From Rhodoferax sp. UBA5149 (GTDB lineage Bacteria > Pseudomonadota > Gammaproteobacteria > Burkholderiales > Burkholderiaceae_C), in contig NZ_DHXT01000099.1 of assembly GCF_002413825.1 (NCBI RefSeq), positions 1 to 16,642 of the forward strand: 16,642 bases of DNA, in the 5' to 3' direction. Numbering within the stretch: the first letter of the stretch is position 1; the number at the start of each line of letters is the position of its first letter. Position numbers and translations under genes: made by a program. Below, one piece after another: positions 1 to 6,650 of the stretch. The notes under the pieces are model-generated. The model made no database searches and was not told the origin of the DNA. It saw nothing but the letters and a program-made list of their open reading frames with translations.

Positions 1-18
1 GCGGTCAAGCGCTTTCAA
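1..18 (-). CDS. Start of a probable ABC transporter permease (partial, TTG start)
   Basis: Downstream of the ABC ATPase stop codon the minus strand reads AAAGGAAG, then four bases, then TTG AAA GCG CTT GAC CGC, which would give MKALDR before the window ends. The purine-rich stretch is a good Shine-Dalgarno sequence, with GGA about six bases from the TTG. The gene starts only ten bases after the ATPase stop, as expected for a two-gene transporter operon. From memory, permeases partnering this kind of ATPase in related bacteria often begin M-(K/R)-A-L-D-R. Only six codons are visible, so the product is an inference from context. Confidence 0.45.
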
Positions 19-28
19 CGGGCTTCCT

Positions 29-856
29 TTACCAAGACAGCTCCGACGGTTTGAGCTTGTGGGCGTTCTGCTTGACGCGCTGGATACGCCCGCCGCCCAG
101 GTGCAGCACGCGATCCGCCATGCCGGCAATCGCGGCGTTGTGGGTAATGACGATGGCGGTGGTGCCCAGCTCCCGGTTGATGCGCTCGATCACTTCCAGT
201 ACCAGTTTGCCGGTGACGTAGTCAAGCGCGCCGGTGGGTTCGTCGCACAACAGCACTTCCGGGCGCTTCACGATGGCCCGTCCAATGGCGACGCGCTGTT
301 GTTCGCCGCCGGACAGCTGGGATGGAAAATGGTCCAGCCGTTCCGCCAGTCCGACCAGACCGAGCGCTTCTTCGGCGGGCATGGGGTTCTCGGCAATGTC
401 GGTGACCAGCTCGACGTTCTCGCGCACGGTCAGGCTGGGTATCAGGTTGTAGAACTGAAACACAAAGCCGACATGCTCGCGCCGGTATTGCGTCAGCTGC
501 GACTCGGTCGCCGCCGTGAGGTCATGTTCGGCAAAACGGGCGACTCCGCTGGTGGGGCGGTCCAGTCCCCCCAGAATGTTCAGCAAAGTTGATTTACCGC
601 TGCCCGACGGGCCCAGCAGGACAATGAATTCACCCCGATAAATGGTCAGATCCACATCCACCAGGGCGTGGACCTTCACCTCGCCCATCTGATAGGTTTT
701 GCTCAGGCCCTTGGCGATAAAAACAGCGGGACGACCTGCTTCATCAACTGGTATTTCATCGGTGGGCGGGTTGGCGAGTGGGGGGTCGAGCACGGTCTGG
801 GCCTTGCAGCTGGCGATTCCAGTTGGCACTTTGCCATGCATCGGGACGGCGACCAT
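29..856 (-). CDS. ABC transporter ATP-binding protein (MacB/LolD-like family)
   Basis: This is the cytoplasmic ATPase subunit of an ABC transporter, 275 residues long. All the expected motifs are present in order: Walker A GPSGSGKST (82-90), Q-loop in FVFQFYNL (Q134), signature LSGGEQQR (181-188), Walker B VLLCDEPTGALD (201-212) and the switch histidine H239 in ITHN. The pattern GEVKVHAL..VDL and LLNILGGLDRPTSG points to the MacB/LolD group, which works with FtsX-type permeases in export or lipoprotein release. The substrate cannot be told from the sequence. The ATPase core begins near residue 46, so the first 45 residues are a poorly conserved extension with prolines and acidic residues. No clear Shine-Dalgarno sequence precedes the ATG at 856; a second ATG lies five codons in (841), so the true start is uncertain. 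The next gene on the same strand follows after ten bases and is probably the permease. dusA is divergent. Confidence 0.9.
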   Translation of the reverse strand: MVAVPMHGKVPTGIASCKAQTVLDPPLANPPTDEIPVDEAGRPAVFIAKGLSKTYQMGEVKVHALVDVDLTIYRGEFIVLLGPSGSGKSTLLNILGGLDRPTSGVARFAEHDLTAATESQLTQYRREHVGFVFQFYNLIPSLTVRENVELVTDIAENPMPAEEALGLVGLAERLDHFPSQLSGGEQQRVAIGRAIVKRPEVLLCDEPTGALDYVTGKLVLEVIERINRELGTTAIVITHNAAIAGMADRVLHLGGGRIQRVKQNAHKLKPSELSW

Positions 857-895
857 TGACGCTTGTCATAAATCTGCTGCTTGTGCCATGGCTGG

Positions 896-901
896 GATAA
901 T
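896..901 (+). promoter_or_regulatory. Extended -10 element of a probable leaderless dusA promoter
   Basis: TGG followed by GATAAT (893-901) matches an extended -10 (TGn plus five of six consensus bases). Only seven bases (CCATCTC) separate it from the ATG at 909, so transcription would begin at or next to the A of the start codon. There is no convincing -35 hexamer at the right spacing, which extended -10 promoters tolerate. The same nine bases precede map at almost the same distance. Confidence 0.45.
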
Positions 902-908
902 CCATCTC

Positions 909-1910
909 ATGCCGAGCCCGAAACCCGTTCCCCCCGACCGCTGGAAGCTGTCCGTCGCCCCGATGATGGATTGGACTGATCGCCATTGCCGCTATTTTCA
1001 TCGCCTGCTCTCAGGCCACGCGCTGCTGTACACCGAAATGGTGACGACCGGGGCGCTGATTCATGGTGACGTGCCGCGCCACCTGCGCTACAACGTGGAA
1101 GAACATCCGCTCGCGCTGCAACTCGGCGGCAGTGAGCCGACCGACCTGGCGCGCTGCGCCAAACTGGGTGCGCAGTGGGGCTATGACGAGATCAATCTCA
1201 ACTGCGGCTGCCCGAGCGAGCGGGTGCAGCGTGGCGCGTTTGGCGCCTGCCTGATGGCCGAGCCGCAGCTGGTGGCGGATTGCGTCAAGGCGATGGTCGA
1301 TGCGGTGTCGGTGCCCGTCACGGTGAAACACCGCATTGGCATCGACAAGTCCGAGAGTTACGACTTCGTGCGGGATTTTGTCGGCACGGTAGCCGATGCG
1401 GGATGCCAGACCTTCATCGTTCACGCTCGCAACGCCTGGCTCAAGGGCCTGAGCCCGAAGGCCAACCGGGAAGTGCCACCCCTGCGCTATGAATGGGCCT
1501 ACCGCTTGAAAAAAGACTTTCCACAGCTCACCATCGTCGTCAATGGAGGTGTCACCACGAACGAGCAAGTGGCAGAACACCTGCTGCACCTGGACGGTGC
1601 GATGTTGGGTCGTGAGGCCTATCACAACCCGTGGTGGCTCGCTTCCTGGGATGCGGCGTTTTACGGCGCAGCCTGCGCAGAGCTCACCCGCGAGCAGATC
1701 GAAGAACAGATGTGCGACTACATGACCCGAGAAGCCATGGCGCACGGCACACCCTGGTCCACCATTGCCCGCCATATGCTGGGCCTGCGCCACGGGTTGC
1801 CAGGCGCGCGCCGCTGGCGGCAGGTATGGAGCGATCACAAGCTCAAAAACATGCCTGCGCGCGACGTGATGGCGCTGGCGCACAGTGAGACGCGCAGCCT
1901 GGTGTCCTGA
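909..1910 (+). CDS. dusA: tRNA-dihydrouridine(20/20a) synthase DusA
   Basis: This FMN-dependent enzyme reduces uridine to dihydrouridine in the D-loop of tRNA, using NADPH. The 334-residue product shows the DusA pattern in order: SVAPMMDWTDRHCRYF (15-30), LLYTEMVTTGA (39-49), QLGGS (71-75), INLNCGCPSERVQRGAFGACLM (95-116), followed by VTVKHRIGID, a FIVHARNAWLKGLSPK segment, VVNGGV and LGREAYHNPWWL. C101 in GCPS is the conserved cysteine I take as the catalytic proton donor. The segment with ARNAWLKGLSPK is typical of DusA rather than DusB or DusC. Two starts are possible: ATG 909 and ATG 888, which adds MAGIIHL. I prefer 909 because conserved sequence starts soon after it and a promoter -10 sits at 896-901, inside the longer version. 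Neither start has a Shine-Dalgarno sequence. The gene stands alone, divergent from the ABC ATPase. Confidence 0.95.
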   Translation: MPSPKPVPPDRWKLSVAPMMDWTDRHCRYFHRLLSGHALLYTEMVTTGALIHGDVPRHLRYNVEEHPLALQLGGSEPTDLARCAKLGAQWGYDEINLNCGCPSERVQRGAFGACLMAEPQLVADCVKAMVDAVSVPVTVKHRIGIDKSESYDFVRDFVGTVADAGCQTFIVHARNAWLKGLSPKANREVPPLRYEWAYRLKKDFPQLTIVVNGGVTTNEQVAEHLLHLDGAMLGREAYHNPWWLASWDAAFYGAACAELTREQIEEQMCDYMTREAMAHGTPWSTIARHMLGLRHGLPGARRWRQVWSDHKLKNMPARDVMALAHSETRSLVS

Positions 1911-1993
1911 GAGCCGGGACGCCCGTTTCCAGGGGGAAGAGTCTCCTCCAATGAGGGTGCCTGTAGCCGCCGGCGTCTGAAAGTGAGGCAAGG

Positions 1994-1999
1994 TATCAT
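1994..1999 (+). promoter_or_regulatory. Candidate -10 box upstream of smc
   Basis: The 161-base gap between dusA and smc (1911-2071) contains TATCAT, five of six matches to the -10 consensus, 72 bases before the smc start. No good -35 hexamer lies 16-18 bases upstream, so support is weak. I see no rho-independent terminator for dusA in this gap. Confidence 0.2.
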
Positions 2000-2014
2000 G
2001 ATGGCATCTTTCGC

Positions 2015-2031
2015 GGGCTGGCTGACAGCCC
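2015..2031 (+). other. Small hairpin in the probable smc 5' untranslated region
   Basis: GGGCTG-GCTGA-CAGCCC forms a perfect six-base-pair stem with a five-base loop. No run of T follows, so it does not look like an intrinsic terminator. It would lie in the smc leader if transcription starts near the TATCAT at 1994-1999. Short GC-rich hairpins arise often by chance in DNA this rich in G and C. Confidence 0.3.
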
Positions 2032-2071
2032 CTGACCGCCTCAAATCAACAGCCCAGAACCTCAGCGATCC

Positions 2072-5000
2072 GTGCGTCTCAATTCAATCAAGCTATCAGG
2101 GTTCAAGTCTTTTGCTGAGCCAACCAATTTCATGCTGCCGGGCCAACTGGTGGGTGTGGTCGGACCCAATGGCTGCGGCAAATCCAACATCATGGATGCG
2201 GTGCGCTGGGTGCTGGGCGAGTCCAAGGCCTCGGAGTTGCGCGGCGAGTCGATGCAGGACGTCATTTTCAATGGCACCAACACCCGCAAACCGGCCAGCC
2301 GCGCCAGCGTGGAGCTGGTGTTCGACAACGCGGATCACCGCGCCGGGGGGCAGTGGGCCACGTTTGGCGAGATTGCCGTCAAACGGGTGCTCACGCGTGA
2401 TGGCACCAGCAGTTACTTTATTAACAACCTGCCGGTGCGTCGCCGCGACGTGCAGGACGTTTTTCTGGGGACCGGTCTGGGCCCGCGCGCTTACGCCATC
2501 ATTGGTCAGGGCACCATCAGCCGCATTATCGAAAGCAAACCCGAAGAGCTGCGCCTGTTTCTGGAAGAGGCAGCCGGGGTTTCCAAATACAAGGAACGGC
2601 GGCGCGAGACGGAAAACCGCTTGTCAGACACGCGTGAAAACCTGACCCGGGTCGAAGACATTCTGCGCGAGCTCAATGCCAATCTGGAGAAGCTGGAAGC
2701 GCAGGCCATTGTTGCCAAAAGATTCAACAGCCTCACTGCTGATGTGACGCTCAAGCAGCATCAGCTCTGGTTTCTCAAGCGCACCGAGTCCGAAGCGGAT
2801 CAGGCCAAGGTCAAGGCCGACGCGCAAGGTGCGCTCAATGCGCTGGAGAGCCGGGTCGCGGATTTGCGCCACATCGAAGCCGAGCTGGAAACCGTGCGCC
2901 AGGCCCATTACGCGGCCGGCGATCAGGTCAACCAGGCGCAAGGCCTGCTGTACGAGGCCAGCACCGAAGTCGGGCGGCTCGAAGCCGAGATTCGTTTTGT
3001 GGTGGAGGGCCGCCAGCGGGTCGAGCAGCGCCTGGCCACACTCAAAGAGCAAACCGCCCAGTGGGTCACCCGCGAGGATGACGCGCAGCGGGAAATAGAA
3101 AACCTGCTCGAACTGGCGATGCTCGGGGAGGAAAAAACCGAGCTGCTGGCGGCGCAGGTGGAGGACCAGGCCCAGCAGTTGCCTGATCTGGAAGAGGCTT
3201 TGCGCCTGGCCCAAAAAGACGCCAACGAACAGCGCGCCAGTGTCGCTCAGGTGCAGCAGCAAATTCAGGTGCTGGCGGCGGACCAGCGCAGCATCGAGGA
3301 GCAATCACGCCAGTTTGTCACGCGCCGTGAGCGCTTGAGCGCGGACCGCAACGCACTGGCCGCGCCGGATGAGGCTCGGCTGGTCAACCTGCAGAGTCAG
3401 CTCGATCAGGCCCAGGAGACCGCCAGTGTGGCAGAAGCCCGCCTGCATGAGTTGCAGGACACCGTGCCGCAGCTGGATGAGAGCCGACGCACCCAGCAAC
3501 AAGCCGTCAACAGCGAATCGGCGCGGCAGGCCGATTTGTCAGCCCGCATGGAGGCACTCAAGGCCTTGCAGGAAAAGGTCAAGACCGACGGCAAATTGCA
3601 GCCCTGGCTGGCCAAGCACGGGCTGGACACCTTGCAGGGTTTATGGAGCCGCATTCACATCGAGCAGGGTTGGGAAAATGCCCTCGAAGGGGCCCTGCGC
3701 GAGCGTCTGGGCGCGCTGGAAGTGTCGCGCCTGGAGATGGTGCGGGCCTTTGGCAATGACGCACCGCCTGCCAAGCTCGCTTTTTACAGCCCGCCGCTGG
3801 CGTCGCTGCCTGAAAAAGCAAGCGCCTTGCCGCGCCTGTCCGACTTGCTGCGCATCAATGATGCGGGCCAAAAAGCGGTGTTGACCGATTGGCTGCAAGG
3901 CTGTTTCACCGCCCCCAGTTTTGAAGATGCCCTGGCCAACCGCGACAAGCTGCAGCCCGGCGAGATGATTTTTGTGAAGACCGGGCACGCGGTCGGCCCC
4001 TACAGCGTGAGCTTTTACGCGCCGGATTCAGAACAGGCCGGTCTGCTGGCCCGCGCCCAGGAAATCGAGAATCTGGAGAAGCAGCTGCGGGCCCAGGCCA
4101 TGATCAGCGACGAATCCCGCTCTGCATTGGTGCGGGCCGAGGCCGCGTATGCCGATGCGTCGCAACGTCTGGTAGCGGTGCGGCGTGAAGCGGCGGAGAG
4201 CCAAAGCCGCGCCCATGAGCTGCAGGTGGAAACCTTGCGGCTGACGCAGTTGGCCGATCAAGCCCGTGTCCGCAGCGCGCAAATCGCCGGTGATCTGGCC
4301 GAGGTCGATGCCCAACTCGGTGACTTGCAGGAGCGCCGCGTGACCGCCGAAGGTCGCTTTGAAGAGCTGGACATGCAGTTGGCCGATACCCAGGAGCGCC
4401 ATGCCCAGCTCGACGAGCGCGTGATGGGGGCCGAACGCAAGCTCAATGAATGCCGCGAACAGCAGCGCAGCCTGGAGCGCCAGTCACAAGAGGCGGTTTT
4501 TTCCATGCGCAGCCTCGATGCGCGCCGGGCCGAGCTGTCGCGTGCTATCGAAACTGCAGCGCAACAGGCAGAGTCCGTGCGGGCGGAGGCCCAAAGAGCC
4601 CATGAAGAGTTGGCGCGGCTGAACGATGCGGCCGCCCAGGGTGGTCTGCAAAATGCCTTGGCGATCAAGCTGGAGCGTGAGCAGGCGCTCGGTGCCAAGC
4701 GCAGCGAATACGACGATCTGACCGCCAAATTGCGTGCCAGCGACGAGCGTCGCCTGCAGTTGGAGCGCGAGCTCGACCCCTTGCGCCAGCGCATTACCGA
4801 ATTCCAGCTCAAGGAACAGGCCGCTTGGCTGGGCTTTGAGCAGTACACCCAGTTGCTTACCGACGCCCAGGCTGATCTGGAACTGGTGGCCCAGTCCCTG
4901 GCGGACGGCAACGTGCGCCTGGGCGGCATGCAAGGCGAGATTGACCGCCTGAATCGCGACATTGCGGCCTTGGGGGCGGTCAACCTGGCCGCGCTCGATG

Positions 5001-5587
5001 AGCTGGCCGCCGCCAGCGAACGCAAGAATTTCCTGGATGCCCAAACCGCTGATTTGACGGAAGCCATGACCACGCTGGAAGACGCGATCAAGAAGATTGA
5101 CGGCGAAACCCGCGATCTGCTCTCGGGAACTTTCAACGCCGTGAACGAACACTTTGGCAAGATGTTCCCCGAGCTGTTTGGCGGTGGCAATGCCCGCCTC
5201 GTCATCACCGGGGAAGAAATTCTGGACTCCGGCGTGCAGGTGATTGCCCAGCCGCCGGGCAAAAAGAACCAGACCATTCATTTGCTGTCGGGCGGTGAAA
5301 AAGCCCTGACCGCTATTGCCCTCGTGTTTGCGATCTTCCAGCTGAATCCGGCGCCGTTCTGTCTGCTCGACGAGGTCGATGCGCCATTGGACGACGCCAA
5401 CACTGAGCGCTATGCCAAGCTGGTGTCCAGCATGAGCCGGGGCACCCAGTTCTTGTTCATCAGCCACAACAAGATTGCCATGGAAATGGCCGAGCAATTG
5501 ATCGGCGTGACCATGCAGGAGCAGGGCGTGTCCCGCATCGTGGCGGTGGACATGGATGCGGCCGTTTCAATGGCGCAAGCCGTCTGA
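2072..5587 (+). CDS. smc: Chromosome segregation ATPase SMC
   Basis: SMC dimers act with ScpA and ScpB to condense and segregate the chromosome. The 1171-residue protein has the full SMC layout. The N-terminal head begins MRLNSIKLSGFKSF and carries Walker A GPNGCGKSN (31-39). A long coiled coil rich in E, Q, A, L and R runs from about 165 to 500. A hinge lies at about 505-660 (KLQPWLAKHGLDTLQGL to GHAVGPYSVSFYAPDS). A returning coiled coil leads to a C-terminal head with signature LSGGEKA (1072-1078) and Walker B CLLDEVDAPLD (1097-1107), where E1101 is the catalytic glutamate. The start is a GTG without a visible Shine-Dalgarno sequence; it is fixed by the conserved N-terminus. The stop TGA shares its A with the ATG of the next gene, so translation of the zipA-like gene is probably coupled. 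Gammaproteobacteria also have zipA and ligA side by side. Confidence 0.97.
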   Translation: MRLNSIKLSGFKSFAEPTNFMLPGQLVGVVGPNGCGKSNIMDAVRWVLGESKASELRGESMQDVIFNGTNTRKPASRASVELVFDNADHRAGGQWATFGEIAVKRVLTRDGTSSYFINNLPVRRRDVQDVFLGTGLGPRAYAIIGQGTISRIIESKPEELRLFLEEAAGVSKYKERRRETENRLSDTRENLTRVEDILRELNANLEKLEAQAIVAKRFNSLTADVTLKQHQLWFLKRTESEADQAKVKADAQGALNALESRVADLRHIEAELETVRQAHYAAGDQVNQAQGLLYEASTEVGRLEAEIRFVVEGRQRVEQRLATLKEQTAQWVTREDDAQREIENLLELAMLGEEKTELLAAQVEDQAQQLPDLEEALRLAQKDANEQRASVAQVQQQIQVLAADQRSIEEQSRQFVTRRERLSADRNALAAPDEARLVNLQSQLDQAQETASVAEARLHELQDTVPQLDESRRTQQQAVNSESARQADLSARMEALKALQEKVKTDGKLQPWLAKHGLDTLQGLWSRIHIEQGWENALEGALRERLGALEVSRLEMVRAFGNDAPPAKLAFYSPPLASLPEKASALPRLSDLLRINDAGQKAVLTDWLQGCFTAPSFEDALANRDKLQPGEMIFVKTGHAVGPYSVSFYAPDSEQAGLLARAQEIENLEKQLRAQAMISDESRSALVRAEAAYADASQRLVAVRREAAESQSRAHELQVETLRLTQLADQARVRSAQIAGDLAEVDAQLGDLQERRVTAEGRFEELDMQLADTQERHAQLDERVMGAERKLNECREQQRSLERQSQEAVFSMRSLDARRAELSRAIETAAQQAESVRAEAQRAHEELARLNDAAAQGGLQNALAIKLEREQALGAKRSEYDDLTAKLRASDERRLQLERELDPLRQRITEFQLKEQAAWLGFEQYTQLLTDAQADLELVAQSLADGNVRLGGMQGEIDRLNRDIAALGAVNLAALDELAAASERKNFLDAQTADLTEAMTTLEDAIKKIDGETRDLLSGTFNAVNEHFGKMFPELFGGGNARLVITGEEILDSGVQVIAQPPGKKNQTIHLLSGGEKALTAIALVFAIFQLNPAPFCLLDEVDAPLDDANTERYAKLVSSMSRGTQFLFISHNKIAMEMAEQLIGVTMQEQGVSRIVAVDMDAAVSMAQAV

Positions 5588-6627
5588 TGTCCATGAGCAG
5601 TCTACAGATTGGATTGGCCATCGTCGGTGTATTGGTGCTGGCCGCCGTGATGGCGCATGGCGCCTGGACGACCCGCAAGAACCTGCCCCGACAGGCCACG
5701 CCGGTCGACCCCAACGCCGAATCCCCAGCGGGCGGGGGCATCGAGCCCGAGCTGGATGCGGCGGCGTTTGATATGGCGAGTTTTCCCCTGGCCGCGCTCG
5801 AAAAAAAACCGGCCATGGACGCCTTGATTGACGTCATCGCTCCGATTACGCTGGACGGCCTGGTCTCCGGTGACGCCGCGCTGGCCGCGATGCCAAGCAC
5901 GCGCCGCGCCGGTGGCAAACCGTTTTCCATTGAAGGTCTTAATGAAGCCAGCCAGCGCTGGGAAATGCCACAGGCGGGACAACGTTACGTCACGTTTCAG
6001 GCCGGTGTGCAGTTGGCGAATCGCTCAGGCGCGCTCAACGACATCGAGTACTCCGAATTTGTCATGAAGACGCAGGCCTTCTGCGACACCCTCAACGGCA
6101 CGCCTGATTTTCCCGAGATGCGGGAGGAGGTTGCGCGGGCTCGTGAACTGGACCAGTTTGCCGGTGACCACGATGCGCAGCTGGGCTTTGTGTTGCGCGC
6201 CAGCCATGCTGCCTGGAGCCCCGGTTATGTGCAGCAAAATGCCACGCGCCTCGGCTTTGTGACCGGCGCCATTGCGGGGCGCATGGTCATACCGGCCACT
6301 GTTGCCGGCTTGCCACCGGTGCTGAGCCTGAGTTTTGACACGCAGGCGGCCTTGGCCGACGATCCGGCGCTGTCGGCCATCCGCGAGCTCGTGATCAGTC
6401 TGGACGTGCCCCAGGTCGATCGCAACGAGCGTGCTTTTGCCCGCATGCGGGAGGTCGCCCTGGCGCTGGCTGACAGCATGGATGGTGTGGTGACCGACGA
6501 CAACGGCCAGCCGCTGCCGTCCGAGACCATGGATGGGATTGGCGCGGAGCTGGAGCACTTGTACGACACGCTGGATCAGCGCGATCTGTCAGCCGGCTCG
6601 GCCCTGGCGCGTCGTCTTTTTTCCTGA
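5587..6627 (+). CDS. zipA: ZipA-like cell division protein with C-terminal FtsZ-binding domain
   Basis: ZipA is an inner-membrane protein that tethers FtsZ polymers at the division site. This 346-residue product starts with a single hydrophobic segment (about 8-27, IGLAIVGVLVLAAVMAHGAW) followed by basic residues (TTRKNLPRQ), which gives the N-out, C-in topology known for ZipA. A short linker rich in P, G, A and E (about 37-60) comes next. The rest, from about residue 77 (DALIDVIAPITL), fits the ZipA C-terminal domain in its divergent betaproteobacterial form. The linker is much shorter than the long Pro/Gln-rich linker of E. coli ZipA. Sequence identity to E. coli is low, so the call rests largely on the topology and on the position between smc and ligA. 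The ATG at 5587 overlaps the smc stop by one base; a second ATG two codons later (5593) is also possible. There is no Shine-Dalgarno sequence, so reinitiation from smc is likely. Confidence 0.85.
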   Translation: MSMSSLQIGLAIVGVLVLAAVMAHGAWTTRKNLPRQATPVDPNAESPAGGGIEPELDAAAFDMASFPLAALEKKPAMDALIDVIAPITLDGLVSGDAALAAMPSTRRAGGKPFSIEGLNEASQRWEMPQAGQRYVTFQAGVQLANRSGALNDIEYSEFVMKTQAFCDTLNGTPDFPEMREEVARARELDQFAGDHDAQLGFVLRASHAAWSPGYVQQNATRLGFVTGAIAGRMVIPATVAGLPPVLSLSFDTQAALADDPALSAIRELVISLDVPQVDRNERAFARMREVALALADSMDGVVTDDNGQPLPSETMDGIGAELEHLYDTLDQRDLSAGSALARRLFS

Positions 6628-6650
6628 ACTTCGGGCCGGTCGAGCGCGTC

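Noticed and set aside
863..901. TTGTCA (863-868) as a -35 for the dusA -10 at 896-901
   Set aside because: The spacing is 27 bases, far from the usual 16-18.
699..908. Longer dusA start adding 70 residues upstream of 909
   Set aside because: It would overlap the divergent ABC ATPase gene, and the added sequence is unlike DusA.
1011..1991. A 326-codon open frame on the minus strand opposite dusA
   Set aside because: dusA is clearly coding on the plus strand with all family motifs; the antisense peptide has none.
4258..5497. Two open frames of more than 330 codons on the minus strand opposite smc
   Set aside because: They are low-complexity shadows (Ser/Arg-rich and Gln/His/Gly-rich) of the smc coiled-coil codons; no motif or ribosome binding site supports them.
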